A stretch of 64,000 nt of DNA, from contig NZ_JACCBP010000003.1 of the NCBI RefSeq assembly GCF_013408655.1, positions 186,001-250,000 on the forward strand. Reading direction: 5' to 3'. This DNA is from Pigmentiphaga litoralis. Lineage in GTDB: Bacteria; Pseudomonadota; Gammaproteobacteria; Burkholderiales; Burkholderiaceae_B. Both the position numbers and the translations under genes were made by a program. Shown here one piece after another: positions 1 to 9,200 of the stretch. A model generated the notes under the pieces. The model saw only the letters and a program-made list of their open reading frames with translations, had not been told where the DNA came from and did no database searches. How positions within the stretch are numbered: position 1 is the stretch's first letter; the number at the start of each line of letters is the position of its first letter.

Positions 1-308
1 ATGTGGTCGTGACCGTGCCCGAACGCGACATGCCGTTGATCACGCCGGCTGCCACCGGCGAACTGGTGCTGGTCAGCCGGCCCGACGTCAAGATTCCGCT
101 GCGCGTGATCGCCGTGATTCCGGTCGCGCAGACCAAGGGGCAGGACGGCAACCAGTTCATGGTCCGCGCCGAAGTGCAGCAGGCGCCGGAAGCATGGTGG
201 CGGCCGGGCATGAGCGGCGCGGTGCGCATCGATGCAGGCGAAAAAAACGTGGCCTGGATCCTGACGCACCGCCTGGTCGACAAGCTGCGCCTGATGTTGT
301 GGTGGTAG
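1..308 (+). CDS. HlyD-type periplasmic adaptor, C-terminal fragment (5' end outside window)
   Basis: The reading frame is open from the left edge and ends at TAG 306-308, so only about the last 101 residues are visible. They match the end of HlyD/RND-type membrane-fusion adaptors: a beta-barrel-like stretch (GELVLVSRPDVKIPLRVIAV), then the WWRPGMSGAVRIDAG segment, then a terminal WILTHRLVDKLRLMLWW. That last tryptophan-rich tail is typical of adaptors found beside M50/HlyD fusion proteins (family knowledge). Such adaptors sit in the inner membrane and bridge the periplasm to an outer-membrane exit duct. The next gene starts 9 nt downstream, so the two are very probably co-transcribed. The GTG or other codons near the edge are not a supported start, because the lipoyl and coiled-coil parts of the family are missing and must lie upstream. 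The exporter it partners cannot be told from this fragment. Confidence 0.8.
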   Translation, partial: VVVTVPERDMPLITPAATGELVLVSRPDVKIPLRVIAVIPVAQTKGQDGNQFMVRAEVQQAPEAWWRPGMSGAVRIDAGEKNVAWILTHRLVDKLRLMLWW

Positions 309-317
309 GAGAGATCG

Positions 318-2471
318 ATGCCGGGCGCAACCTTCAGTGACGCGTGGTACCGGATTGCCGACGCGCGCGTGGCGCTGCTGCCGGCGGTCAAGGTGCAATC
401 GCATCGCTATCGCGGCCGGCTCTGGTTCGTGCTTGAAGACCCGTATTCGCAGAAGTTCTTCCGCATCACGCCCGAGGCCTATGACTTCGTGCGCGCGCTG
501 GATGGCGAACGCACCATCGACGAGGTCTGGCGCGACTATGCCGAGACCCGCGGCGCGGCCGCCCCGGGGCAGGACGAAGTGGTGCGGCTGCTGTCGCAAC
601 TGCACATGTCCAACATGCTGTTCTTTCGCGGCAAGGCGCACAGCGACGCGATCTTCGAGCGCACGCGCGCCCAGAAGCAGCGCGAACTGTACGGCAAGCT
701 GCTGTCCTTCCTGTATGTGCGGGTACGGCTGTTCGATCCCAACAAGCTGCTGGACCGCATCCGTCCCTTGATCCTGTGGTGCACGGGCCGCACCGCGCTG
801 GTGGTGTGGCTGGCGGTGATCGTGGCCGGCGGCATCAACGTCATCCAGCATGCGGACGAATTGCACCAGCACACCCAGGGGCTGCTGGCGCTGGACAACC
901 TGGGCTGGCTGTACGTGGCCATGACGCTGCTCAAGGTCTTCCACGAAACCGCGCATGCCTTTGTCTGCAAACGGTATGGCGGACAGGTCCATACCTTTGG
1001 CGTGATGTTCCTGATCTTCACGCCCTTGCCCTATGTGGACGCGACGTCCGCCTGGGGGTTCGCCAGCAAGTGGCGGCGCGCCTATGTGGGCCTGGCTGGC
1101 GTGGTGACGGAACTGTTCTTTGCGGCGATCGGCGCCATCGTCTGGGCGCACACGTCCGACGGTGTGATCAACAGCCTGGCCTTCAATGTGATGTTCATCG
1201 GGTCGGTATCCGCGCTGCTGTTCAACGGCAATCCGCTGCTGCGGTTCGATGCGTATTACGTGCTGGCCGACCTGATCGAAATCCCGAACCTGTACCAGAA
1301 GGGGCAGGCGCAGGTGGTGCATCTGTGCGACCGCTACCTGCTTGGCAACAAGGCCAATGTGTCGCCCGCGACGGATCACACCGAACGCGTGTGGTTCACG
1401 TCATACGGCTGGGGCAGCCTGGTGTACCGGCTGATCCTGAGCGTGACGATCCTGATGACGGTGCTCGATCACTGGTTCGCGATCGGCATGGCCCTGATGG
1501 TGACGACGCTGATCACGCTGATCGTGATGCCGGGCCGCAAGCTGGTCACCTATCTGATGAGTCCGGCGCTGGCGAACCGCCGGTCGCGGGCGGTGGGCGC
1601 CCTGGCGGCGCTGGTGTTTGCGGTCTACGCCTTCGTGGTGTGGGTGCCGCTGCCGCATGCGGTGCGGCTGCCCGGCGTGCTGGAAGCACGGCAACGCGCG
1701 GTCATGTATGTGGAGACGGCCGGCGCATTGACCCAATTGCGGGTGCAGCATGGCCAGACCTTGCGCAAGGGCGATGTGATCGCGGTGCTGCGCAACGACG
1801 ATCTGGAACTGAACCTGGCGCTGACCCGGCTGCAGATCACCGAATACGACACGCTGCTGCGGCAGGCGCTGCAGAAAACGCCGGCCGATGTCGCGCCGCT
1901 GGAGCGCCGCGCACAGGCCCTGGCGGAACGCCTGGCCGAGTTCGAAGCCATGAAGTCGCGGCTGGTGGTGCGCGCGCCGCAGAACGGCGAGTGGGTCGCG
2001 CCGGTGCTGCATGAACGCATGCACAGCTGGATCGAACGCGGCCAGCCGCTGGGCGAAGTGGTGGACCTGTCCAGCTTCCGTTTTTCCGCCGTGCTGGCGC
2101 AGGATGAAGCCGCGGAACTGTTTCCCGCGGCGGACGGCAGTGGCGAATTGCGCCTGGTGGGGCAGGCCAGCGAAAGCATTCCCATCGCCCGCTTCGACCT
2201 GATCCCCTACCAGCGCGACCGGCTGGCGTCCCCGGCGCTGGGCTTTCTGGGCGGCGGCGACGTGGCCGTCCGGCCGGACGACACCAGCGGCACGCTGGCC
2301 ACCGAATCCTTTTTTGAAGTGCGCGCCGGCGTGCCCACGCCGTCGCTGGCGGCCATCACGGCCTATCAGGGCATGTCGGGCGTGCTGCGCCTGACGCTGG
2401 ACGATCAGCCCCTGTACGAGCGCGCGCGCAAGTCCTTCCTGCAACTGCTGCAACGCAGGTACGCCCTATGA
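318..2471 (+). CDS. PqqD-like / M50 zinc metalloprotease / HlyD-like fusion membrane protein
   Basis: This is a 717-aa inner-membrane protein with three recognisable parts. Residues about 28-98 resemble a PqqD-like winged helix, with a FRITPEAYDFVRALDGERT core. Residues about 155-445 form a multi-pass site-2-protease-like (M50) core. It carries the zinc motif HETAH at 209-213, with E210 as the expected catalytic residue, and NGNPLLRFDAYY at about 303-314, where D311 would be the third zinc ligand (family knowledge). Residues about 454-560 look like an HlyD biotinyl-lipoyl half followed by a helical hairpin (VRVQHGQTLRKGDVI-like), and a beta-barrel tail follows. The start is supported by GGAG at 308-311, six bases before the ATG. 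The stop overlaps the next start as ATGA. Role by inference: processing or passage of an exported substrate, together with the upstream adaptor. Both metal-site motifs are intact, so it may be catalytically active, but its substrate is unknown. Confidence 0.85.
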   Translation: MPGATFSDAWYRIADARVALLPAVKVQSHRYRGRLWFVLEDPYSQKFFRITPEAYDFVRALDGERTIDEVWRDYAETRGAAAPGQDEVVRLLSQLHMSNMLFFRGKAHSDAIFERTRAQKQRELYGKLLSFLYVRVRLFDPNKLLDRIRPLILWCTGRTALVVWLAVIVAGGINVIQHADELHQHTQGLLALDNLGWLYVAMTLLKVFHETAHAFVCKRYGGQVHTFGVMFLIFTPLPYVDATSAWGFASKWRRAYVGLAGVVTELFFAAIGAIVWAHTSDGVINSLAFNVMFIGSVSALLFNGNPLLRFDAYYVLADLIEIPNLYQKGQAQVVHLCDRYLLGNKANVSPATDHTERVWFTSYGWGSLVYRLILSVTILMTVLDHWFAIGMALMVTTLITLIVMPGRKLVTYLMSPALANRRSRAVGALAALVFAVYAFVVWVPLPHAVRLPGVLEARQRAVMYVETAGALTQLRVQHGQTLRKGDVIAVLRNDDLELNLALTRLQITEYDTLLRQALQKTPADVAPLERRAQALAERLAEFEAMKSRLVVRAPQNGEWVAPVLHERMHSWIERGQPLGEVVDLSSFRFSAVLAQDEAAELFPAADGSGELRLVGQASESIPIARFDLIPYQRDRLASPALGFLGGGDVAVRPDDTSGTLATESFFEVRAGVPTPSLAAITAYQGMSGVLRLTLDDQPLYERARKSFLQLLQRRYAL

Positions 2472-4492
2472 TTTTTCCCAATCCCGATGCCGGCGCACGC
2501 AGCCAGGGGCCGGTCGAAGTCAAGACGCCCTGGGGCTCGCGCAATGCCTTGCGTGGCTGGTGGCGCGTGCTGTCCCTGCCGCGCCGCCGCAAGCTCAATC
2601 GCGACCTGGCTTTCGTGCAGGCGTCCCAGGCGCGTCTGGCCGCGCTGCCCGACGCGCAGATCGACGCCTTGCTGATCGAGACCCGGCGCGCCGTGCGCAC
2701 GGCGGTGGCGCGCAGCGGGCAGCGGGGCGCCGTGGGCTTTCGTCCGCAAGCCCTGGCGCTGCTGGCCGAAGTCGCCTGGCGGCAACTGACCTTGCGGCCC
2801 GAAGCCAATCAATTGCTGGCCGCGCTGGCGATGGCCGACGGGCAGGTGGTGGAACTGGGCGCCTGCGGTGGCAAGACCCTGGCGATTGCGCTGGCCGCGG
2901 TGCTGGGCGCCTGGTCGGGCCGCGTCTGCCACGTGCTGACCGCCAGCGAATTGCTGGCCGCGCGGGACGTGGCCGACATGACGCCCCTGTTTGCCCGCTG
3001 CGGCCTGGGGGTATCGGCGTTGACGTCGATGACGCCGGCCGACGCGGTGGGAGCGGCCTATCAGGCCGACGTGCTGTACACCACGTCGCGCCGGGTGCTG
3101 CTCGACAGCGTGCGCGAACGCAAGCAGGCGGGCGCCCCCGGGCCGGCCCGGCGGGGCGGCGCCGTGGCGATGGATCACGAGGGCCTGCAGATGGCGCTGG
3201 TCGATGACGCCGACCGGGTGCTGATCGACGAAGCCAGCACGCCCTTCATGGTGTCCGAGCCGGGCGACAACCCCGTCCTGCTGAACGCGGTGTCGCTGGC
3301 GCGGGTGCTGTCCGACCGCTTCGAGTCCGGCACCCATTACCGCTTCGAAACGCAGCGGCGCCTGCGCTTCACGCGGGCCGGCCACGCGCTGCTCGAAGCC
3401 GTGGCGCAGGAACTGCCCGCCTTGTGGCGCGCGCCGCGCCGCCGCGACGAACTGATGATGCAGGCCCTGCTGGTGCGCGACCGCCTGGTGCGCGGCCAGC
3501 ATTATCTGGTGCAGAAGGATCCGCAAGGGCAGGGCGCGCGCATCGCGTTCGGCGAGACGTCCGTGACCGACCTGCTGCCCGAACGCACCATGCATGTCGG
3601 CCTGATGCAGGCCATCGAAGCACGCGAAGGCCTGCCGCTGACGCATCCGCCGCGGACGTCGGATCGCCTCAGCTACCAGGCGTTCTTTGGCCGCTACCAC
3701 CGGCTGGCCGGCGCGGCGTCCAGCCTGCGCGGGCTGGAAGATGAAATGTGGCGCATCTACGGCCTGGTGACGCAGCGCCTGCGCGACCCGATCGACACGC
3801 GCGCCGCGGTCCAGCACCGGGTCGTCAGCGATCCGTCCATGCGGGTCGACATGGCGGTCGACGCCGTGGTGGCCTGGGTGTCGTCGGACCACGCGGTGCT
3901 GATCGGCCTGCAGAAGGTCGAGTCCTTCCGTCCCATCATCGAGGCGCTGCAACGCCGCGGCATCCAGCCCCGGGTGTTGGGCGCGGCGCCGCCGGTCGCG
4001 GCCGACTGGGTGATCTCGCCCTGCGAAGTGCTGATTGCCCCCGAACCCCTGCTGTCGGGCGCCGATGTCCGCCTGAACCGGCCGCGTACGCCGCTGGCCC
4101 TGATGCTGCCCGAACAGCTCGAGTCGGCGCGTGCCGAGCGGGCCTTCTGGGCGCGCGGCGCGCGGCTGGGCTCCACCCGCGTCGGCCTGCGCCTGATCGA
4201 TCTTGGCCATCGGGACGTGCCCGGATGGCTGCGCCGGGCCCACACGCTGATGGGGCGGCAGGCGCAGGTCGCGCCGCTGGCCAAATCGTCGCTCGGCATG
4301 CGATTGCTGCTACGCCGGGCCGTTTTCCAGGCGCGCCGCCGTGCCGCCAAGGGCGCGCGCACGCAGCGCCACCAACTCTTTCTTCACGAACAACAACTGC
4401 GGATGCAATTGGCGTTTGCGGCGGCCCGACCGGCCGCGCCCACCCCCGCTTCTCCCCCTACAGGTGATCCCCATGCGACTTTCAAGCCCTGA
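2468..4492 (+). CDS. Divergent SecA-like ATPase (674 aa)
   Basis: The protein aligns by eye along much of SecA but is much shorter than the usual roughly 850-900 residues. ACGGKT at 132-137 stands where SecA has TGEGKT (nucleotide-binding motif I). DDADRVLIDEASTP at 246-259 matches SecA's DEVDSILIDEARTP, the Walker B region. Residues about 345-390 (ending GLMQAIEAREGL) match the preprotein-crosslinking part before SecA's GLHQAVEAKEGV. YQAFFGRYHRLAG matches the FRLYEKLAGMTGT segment. The second nucleotide domain is recognisable (VLIGLQKVESF; VLIAPEPLLSGADV for SecA VTIATNMAGRGTDI), but the arginine-rich motif VI (RGRSGRQGD in SecA) is degraded to ARGARLGST. No C-terminal zinc-binding cysteines are seen. 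It starts inside the stop of the M50 gene (ATGA), so it is translationally coupled. Function by inference: an energiser or chaperone of a special export route; ATPase activity is uncertain because motif VI is lost. Confidence 0.78.
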   Translation: MIFPNPDAGARSQGPVEVKTPWGSRNALRGWWRVLSLPRRRKLNRDLAFVQASQARLAALPDAQIDALLIETRRAVRTAVARSGQRGAVGFRPQALALLAEVAWRQLTLRPEANQLLAALAMADGQVVELGACGGKTLAIALAAVLGAWSGRVCHVLTASELLAARDVADMTPLFARCGLGVSALTSMTPADAVGAAYQADVLYTTSRRVLLDSVRERKQAGAPGPARRGGAVAMDHEGLQMALVDDADRVLIDEASTPFMVSEPGDNPVLLNAVSLARVLSDRFESGTHYRFETQRRLRFTRAGHALLEAVAQELPALWRAPRRRDELMMQALLVRDRLVRGQHYLVQKDPQGQGARIAFGETSVTDLLPERTMHVGLMQAIEAREGLPLTHPPRTSDRLSYQAFFGRYHRLAGAASSLRGLEDEMWRIYGLVTQRLRDPIDTRAAVQHRVVSDPSMRVDMAVDAVVAWVSSDHAVLIGLQKVESFRPIIEALQRRGIQPRVLGAAPPVAADWVISPCEVLIAPEPLLSGADVRLNRPRTPLALMLPEQLESARAERAFWARGARLGSTRVGLRLIDLGHRDVPGWLRRAHTLMGRQAQVAPLAKSSLGMRLLLRRAVFQARRRAAKGARTQRHQLFLHEQQLRMQLAFAAARPAAPTPASPPTGDPHATFKP

Positions 4493-6068
4493 CCTGACGA
4501 TGCTGTCGCCTTCCCGCGCGCGTGCCGCGCGGGTCCTGCCCGCGAGCCTGCTTGCCCTGGCGACGCTGGGCACCCTAGCCGCGTGCGGCGGCGGGGGCGG
4601 CGAGTCGGAACCCGCGCCACCGGTCGTTACCGTGTCGTCGGCGCCCGTGCTGGAAGCCGATGGCCGCATCGTGTTCTCGGTCCGCCTGAACGAGCCGTCG
4701 CCCAAGGGCGTGACCCTGACCTACGCAACGGCCGACCTGGCCACGACGCTGGCGGCCAAGGCGATTGCCGGCTATGCGCGCGGCGGCGCGGCGTGCGGCG
4801 CCGGCATCGACTACGTGACCAGCACCGGAGCGGTGGGCTTTGCGCCGGGCGCATCGACCGGATCGATCACGATCACCACCTGCAATGACTCCGCCTTCCA
4901 GGCCAACAAACGCTTCAACCTGACCGTGAGCGGCGGCGCGGCGCCCGTGGTGGCGGTGGCGACGCTCGTGAACGACGATACCGGCGGCCTGAACGACACC
5001 GGCATCACCGCGTGCGTGGATGCCGCGGGCGCTGCCACCGCGTGCCCCGCGGCCGGACTGCTCGGACAGGATGCGCAGACAGGCCGCGACGCCATCGCCG
5101 TCACGAACGCCGCCGCCGATGGCCTGGCGGGTTTTTCGTACGCCAAGATTGGCGCGGCGGGCGAGCCGCTGGCCGCCACGGCCACGGCCTGGTCCTGCGT
5201 GCGTGACGCCGTCACCGGCATGCTGTGGCAGGTGGAACAGTCGGCGCCGGTTGCCATTCCCTTCTCCGGCGTGCAGGCGCGGGTCGACGCGGCCAACGCG
5301 GCGCGTCTGTGCGGCGTGGCCACCTGGCGCGTGCCGGACGTGGCGGAATTGTCGTCGCTGGTGAACAGCGGCAAGACGACCGGCGTGGCCATCGATTCGA
5401 GCTGGTTCGCGGATACCGCGGCCTTCGGCAACCAGGCCGCCTCGCTGTACTGGAGCGCGACCACCTTCCCGAGCGATGCCCAGACGGCATGGGTCGTGGA
5501 CTTTTCGATCGGTACGATCGGTGTCAAGAACAAAGCCGCGGGCAGCGGCAACAACCTGGCGCTGCGCCTGGTCAGTGGTGCGGCCACAACGGCCTCGTCG
5601 GCCACGCCCTGCACCCCGGGCAGTGCCACCAACGCCGCGACGGACAGGTTTACCGACAACGGCGATGGCACGATTACCGACAAGACGACGCAGCTGATGT
5701 GGATGCAATGCAGCCTGGGCCAGTCCGGCGCAGCCTGCGCGACCGGGGCGTCGACTGCGGTTTCCTGGGCATCTGCCCTGGGAACGGCTGCAACCGTCAA
5801 TGCCAACCCCTCGGGCCTGGGTAAGGGCTATTCCGACTGGCGCCTGCCGAACCGCAATGAACTGGGGTCGATCGTCGATCGCGCCTGCAGTGCGCCGGCC
5901 ATCAACCGTGCCTATTTTCCAGGCACTGGCAACGCCAGCTACTGGTCCAGCTCGCCGTCCCAAATCCTCACCAAAGCCGCGTGGCAGCTGAATTTTGTCG
6001 ACGGCGATGCGGCGCCGGGAGATACTTCGGGGTCGAGATTAGTACGTATGGTTAGGGCCGGTAATTAA
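4473..6068 (+). CDS. Outer-membrane-type lipoprotein with Calx-beta-like and two DUF1566 domains
   Basis: The chosen ATG gives 531 aa and is preceded by AGGTGA (4462-4467), five bases upstream, inside the end of the SecA-like gene (20-nt overlap). Starting further upstream would add an Arg-rich stretch with no signal value; an ATG at 4500 is a possible alternative. Residues 1-38 form a lipoprotein signal peptide ending LAAC, with C38 as the lipidated cysteine, followed by a Gly-rich linker. Residues about 55-145 look like a Calx-beta domain (EADGRIVFSV...; GIDYVTSTGAVGFAPGAS). Two DUF1566/Lcl-type domains follow, at about 239-370 and 389-531. The second carries DNGDGTITDKTTQLMWMQC, YSDWRLPNRNEL and SYWSSSPS. 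Such domains occur in surface lipoproteins; their exact role is not settled. Position in the operon suggests an envelope partner of the export genes. It is the last gene before a terminator hairpin. Confidence 0.82.
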   Translation: MRLSSPDLTMLSPSRARAARVLPASLLALATLGTLAACGGGGGESEPAPPVVTVSSAPVLEADGRIVFSVRLNEPSPKGVTLTYATADLATTLAAKAIAGYARGGAACGAGIDYVTSTGAVGFAPGASTGSITITTCNDSAFQANKRFNLTVSGGAAPVVAVATLVNDDTGGLNDTGITACVDAAGAATACPAAGLLGQDAQTGRDAIAVTNAAADGLAGFSYAKIGAAGEPLAATATAWSCVRDAVTGMLWQVEQSAPVAIPFSGVQARVDAANAARLCGVATWRVPDVAELSSLVNSGKTTGVAIDSSWFADTAAFGNQAASLYWSATTFPSDAQTAWVVDFSIGTIGVKNKAAGSGNNLALRLVSGAATTASSATPCTPGSATNAATDRFTDNGDGTITDKTTQLMWMQCSLGQSGAACATGASTAVSWASALGTAATVNANPSGLGKGYSDWRLPNRNELGSIVDRACSAPAINRAYFPGTGNASYWSSSPSQILTKAAWQLNFVDGDAAPGDTSGSRLVRMVRAGN

Positions 6069-6096
6069 TCCCTACGCCCTAGGCTTTCGGATTTGA

Positions 6097-6124
6097 AGAT
6101 AGCGCCCCTCACCGGGCGCTATTT
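6097..6124 (+). terminator. Hairpin terminator after the export-like operon
   Basis: ATAGCGCCC (6099-6107) pairs perfectly with GGGCGCTAT (6114-6122) around the loop CTCACC. One G-U and one A-T pair extend the stem to 11 bp. The following run of T is short (TTTC), so termination efficiency is uncertain. It lies 28 bases after the lipoprotein stop and separates the operon from the giant gene. Confidence 0.65.
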
Positions 6125-6237
6125 CGCGTTCAGCGGTAATCGCCCGGCAGTGCTGCCGGCGCGTGCAAAGACACAGAAAAATCATTTCGCGCCAACGACC
6201 TGATCGGGTCTGGCGCTACCCAAAAGGTTGCAAGACG
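6125..6237 (+). promoter_or_regulatory. Leader region of the giant gene with two dyads
   Basis: This gap must hold the promoter of the giant gene if the upstream hairpin terminates. I see no convincing -35/-10 pair. There is a palindromic dyad CCGGCAG-TG-CTGCCGG at 6144-6159. A second stem-loop spans 6189-6216: GCGCCA (6189-6194) pairs with TGGCGC (6211-6216), and after a 2-nt bulge GACC (6197-6200) pairs with GGTC (6207-6210). The putative ribosome-binding site AAAGG (6223-6227) begins seven bases after this stem-loop and ten bases before the ATG, so the structure could modulate translation. Confidence 0.4.
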
Positions 6238-9200
6238 ATGAGAGCGCAGAACAAAAAGGTTGCCAATCTGGTTCGCGACGCATGGCGTGTGGAGGCTCTC
6301 GAGCCCCGTGTGCTGCTGTCGGCGGATCCGGTGGTCGGCGCCGTTGTGCAGGCTGTCGTCGTCGACGATCGGGATCATGACCAGCAGATCCATGCTGCGT
6401 ATGACTTCGATCATCCGGGCACGCCCGAACCTTTGCTGACGCGGGCCGAGGCGCACTACGCGCTGGTCGAGCAGCCAAAGCTGATGGCGCCCATTACCTT
6501 TTCGGTCGACCACAACGTCTTCGACCTGGGCGTGATCGCGCGCCAGGGCTACTTCGACAGCACGCTGACGGTGGCGGCCAATGACGAACTGAAGGGCAGC
6601 GGCACGTTGAACGTGTCCTTGCTCAACACCGGCCTGGTCAGCCCGGGGTACTCGCCCGGCGTCCAGAACGTCCAGAGCTATCTCCAGGCGTCCGGCGCGA
6701 CGCTGGAAATCGAGCTGGGCGGCAAGACCGCCGGCACGGGCACCGGCCACTACGACCAGATCAACGTCACGGACACGGCCACGCTGGACGGCCTGCTGTC
6801 GGTCAAGCTGATCGACGGCTTCAAGCCGGTCGATGGCGAGGTCTTCACGTTCATGACGTTCGGCGCGATCAGCGGCAGCTTTGCCGGTGGCAGCGGACTG
6901 CTGGCCGCCGATGAAGGCCTGTACTTCGAACTGAAGCAGAGCGACAACGCGCTGCAACTGATTGCCCATCATCTGGAAGACACCACCGCGTTCATGGTGG
7001 ACACCCTGGGCACTTCGCTGCCTGGCGGCCTGGACGACCGGATCGGCGAGTGGCTGAACTACGACTATTTCAAGAACAACCAGACGATCTCGTTCACCGG
7101 CGGCGTGGAGCTCGGCAACGGGCTGAGCCTGAACGGCGATTTTTCGCTGGGCTACACGGCCGACGTTGCGCTGGATCACGATGGCGTGACGGGCTTCTAT
7201 GACGTCTGGCGCCTGGGCCTGATGGATGGCAACGGCTACCTCGGCCTGAACGCCAGCGACCTCAGCGCCCCGGGCTTGAAGTTCAGCGACGCCGACATCG
7301 GCGCGCTGTTCATCAGCGCCACCGACGGCAGCGACCTGGGCTGGGTGCTGGCCACCGGCCAGGCCAGCGGCTTCTCGTTGAACGGCATGCCGGGCATGAC
7401 GCTCAGCGCCCAGCAGTTCACGCTGGACTTTGCCGTGGGCATGGGCCATGGCGCCAATGGCAGCACGAATGACGGCGGGCTGGACCTGTCGGCGCATCCG
7501 CTGTCCGTGACCAATTCCAGTGGCGCGACGCTGTTCACGTTTGACGATGCCGCGTCCACGACCGATCACGTCGCCCTGAGCGGCTCGGCCACCCTGGTGG
7601 TGATGGACAACATCACGATCACGGGTGACATCGGCATCTCGGCTTCGAGCACGCTGCTGTACGCCGCGGGCCAGCACGTCAGCGCCAACCTCGACGCCGG
7701 TGGCATGTCGGTCGGTATCGGCGACGGCTCCTTCGGCCTGGTGGTCGGCTCGACCGGCCTGATTACCCTGGAAGCCCAGGGCTCGGCCTATCTGACGGGT
7801 GGCGACTTTGCCAACGTGACGGCGCAATCCGCGCTGCTCAAGTTCAACCAGTCCACCACCGTGTACACGGGCACCGTGCTGGCCTTCGGCAGCTTCGACT
7901 ACACGTTCGGCGACATGCCGGCGTCGTCGTCCGCCACGGTCAACATCACCGGCCTGAACGCCACCGTTGCGAACAACTTCGTGGTCAGCGGCAACTTTGC
8001 GTTCGGGCGTGACGCCACGACCGGCGCCATGGAAGTCATCGCGTCCAACGCCTATGTGGCGCTGCGCTCGGGCAGCTTCGACGTGGGCGTCAGCAACGCG
8101 TCGGTTGGCCTGGTGGTGCAGAACACCGGGATCCATGCCGGCACCCTTCTGGAAGCCAGCGGCGGCATCAACGTCAGCCTGGGCGGCCAGGTCGAACTGG
8201 CCGGCACCGTGGCCAGCGTGCGCTGGAACAGCACGGCGGACGATGCCAGCGGCCAGACCGTGGACGTGGCGGGCGCGATCCACACCTTTGGCAATGGCCT
8301 GACGGCCGGCCTGCAGGAAGTCGGCGTGACCGGCGGCCTGCTGGAAGTCGCAGGCTTCTTCAGCGCGACCGGCGACTTCGCCCTGCACAAAAGTGCGGGG
8401 TCCGTCTTTTTGGCCGACAACCTGGCCACTCCCACCGATGAATCGGCCAATGCCATTTCGGTGGACCTGCTGACCCTGGGCGCACGCAATATCGACGCCA
8501 CGGCGGGCATGGCCGGCACGGCGCTCGGCCTGCAATTGACCGGTGTCGAATTCGCGCTGGCGCTCATGAGCGCGCGCAACGACGCCACCCGCAGCTGGAC
8601 CAGCCTGCAAGCCAACGCCGGCACCGTCAACCTGAGCGGCGTGGACAACGTCACCGCCACCGGCACCCAGCTGGGCGTCACCATCAACCGCGCCAACAAG
8701 GCGGGTGACACGGTCGTCGACCTGGCGCGCGCGCCGGTCCAGGTGGCCACGGGCGCCTTGACGCACGTTGACCTGGACATGGCAGGCAGCGCGGGCGAAC
8801 TGGTGCATGCCGAAGGCACGCTGAACCTGGACCTGTTCGGCTTCGTGCAGGCCACCGGATCGTTCGCCATCGACAAACGCACCGATACCGTGACCTTGGC
8901 CGGCAGCGCCGAGGTCGTGACGGTGGATGCGCTGACCTTCGGCGTCACCCAGGCATCGGCTTTCGCGGGCATCAACGGCGGCAAGACCGGCGCCGTCGGT
9001 GTCACGCTGACGGGCGTCGATCTGGGTCTGGCGATCCTGGCCGACCAGGCCGACGCCAGCCGCACCTGGACCAGCCTTCAAGCCAAGGCGCAAGGCGTGA
9101 CCTTCGCCGGCATCACCGGCATCACCCTGGCCGCCAGCGGTCTCGATGTCGCGATCAACCAGGCCGGCAAGACCGGCGATGCGGTCGTCGACTACCTGGC

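Noticed and set aside
4341..4472. Upstream start for the lipoprotein gene
   Set aside because: It would add about 44 mostly Arg/Pro residues before the lipoprotein signal and deep inside the SecA-like gene. The ATG at 4473 has AGGTGA at a good distance and gives a normal signal peptide.
6238..6400. Classical Sec signal peptide or TPS (two-partner) domain at the giant protein's N-terminus
   Set aside because: There is no long hydrophobic core with a cleavage site, only the short VGAVVQAVVV stretch. I found no FHA-type TPS sequence and no TpsB gene in the window.
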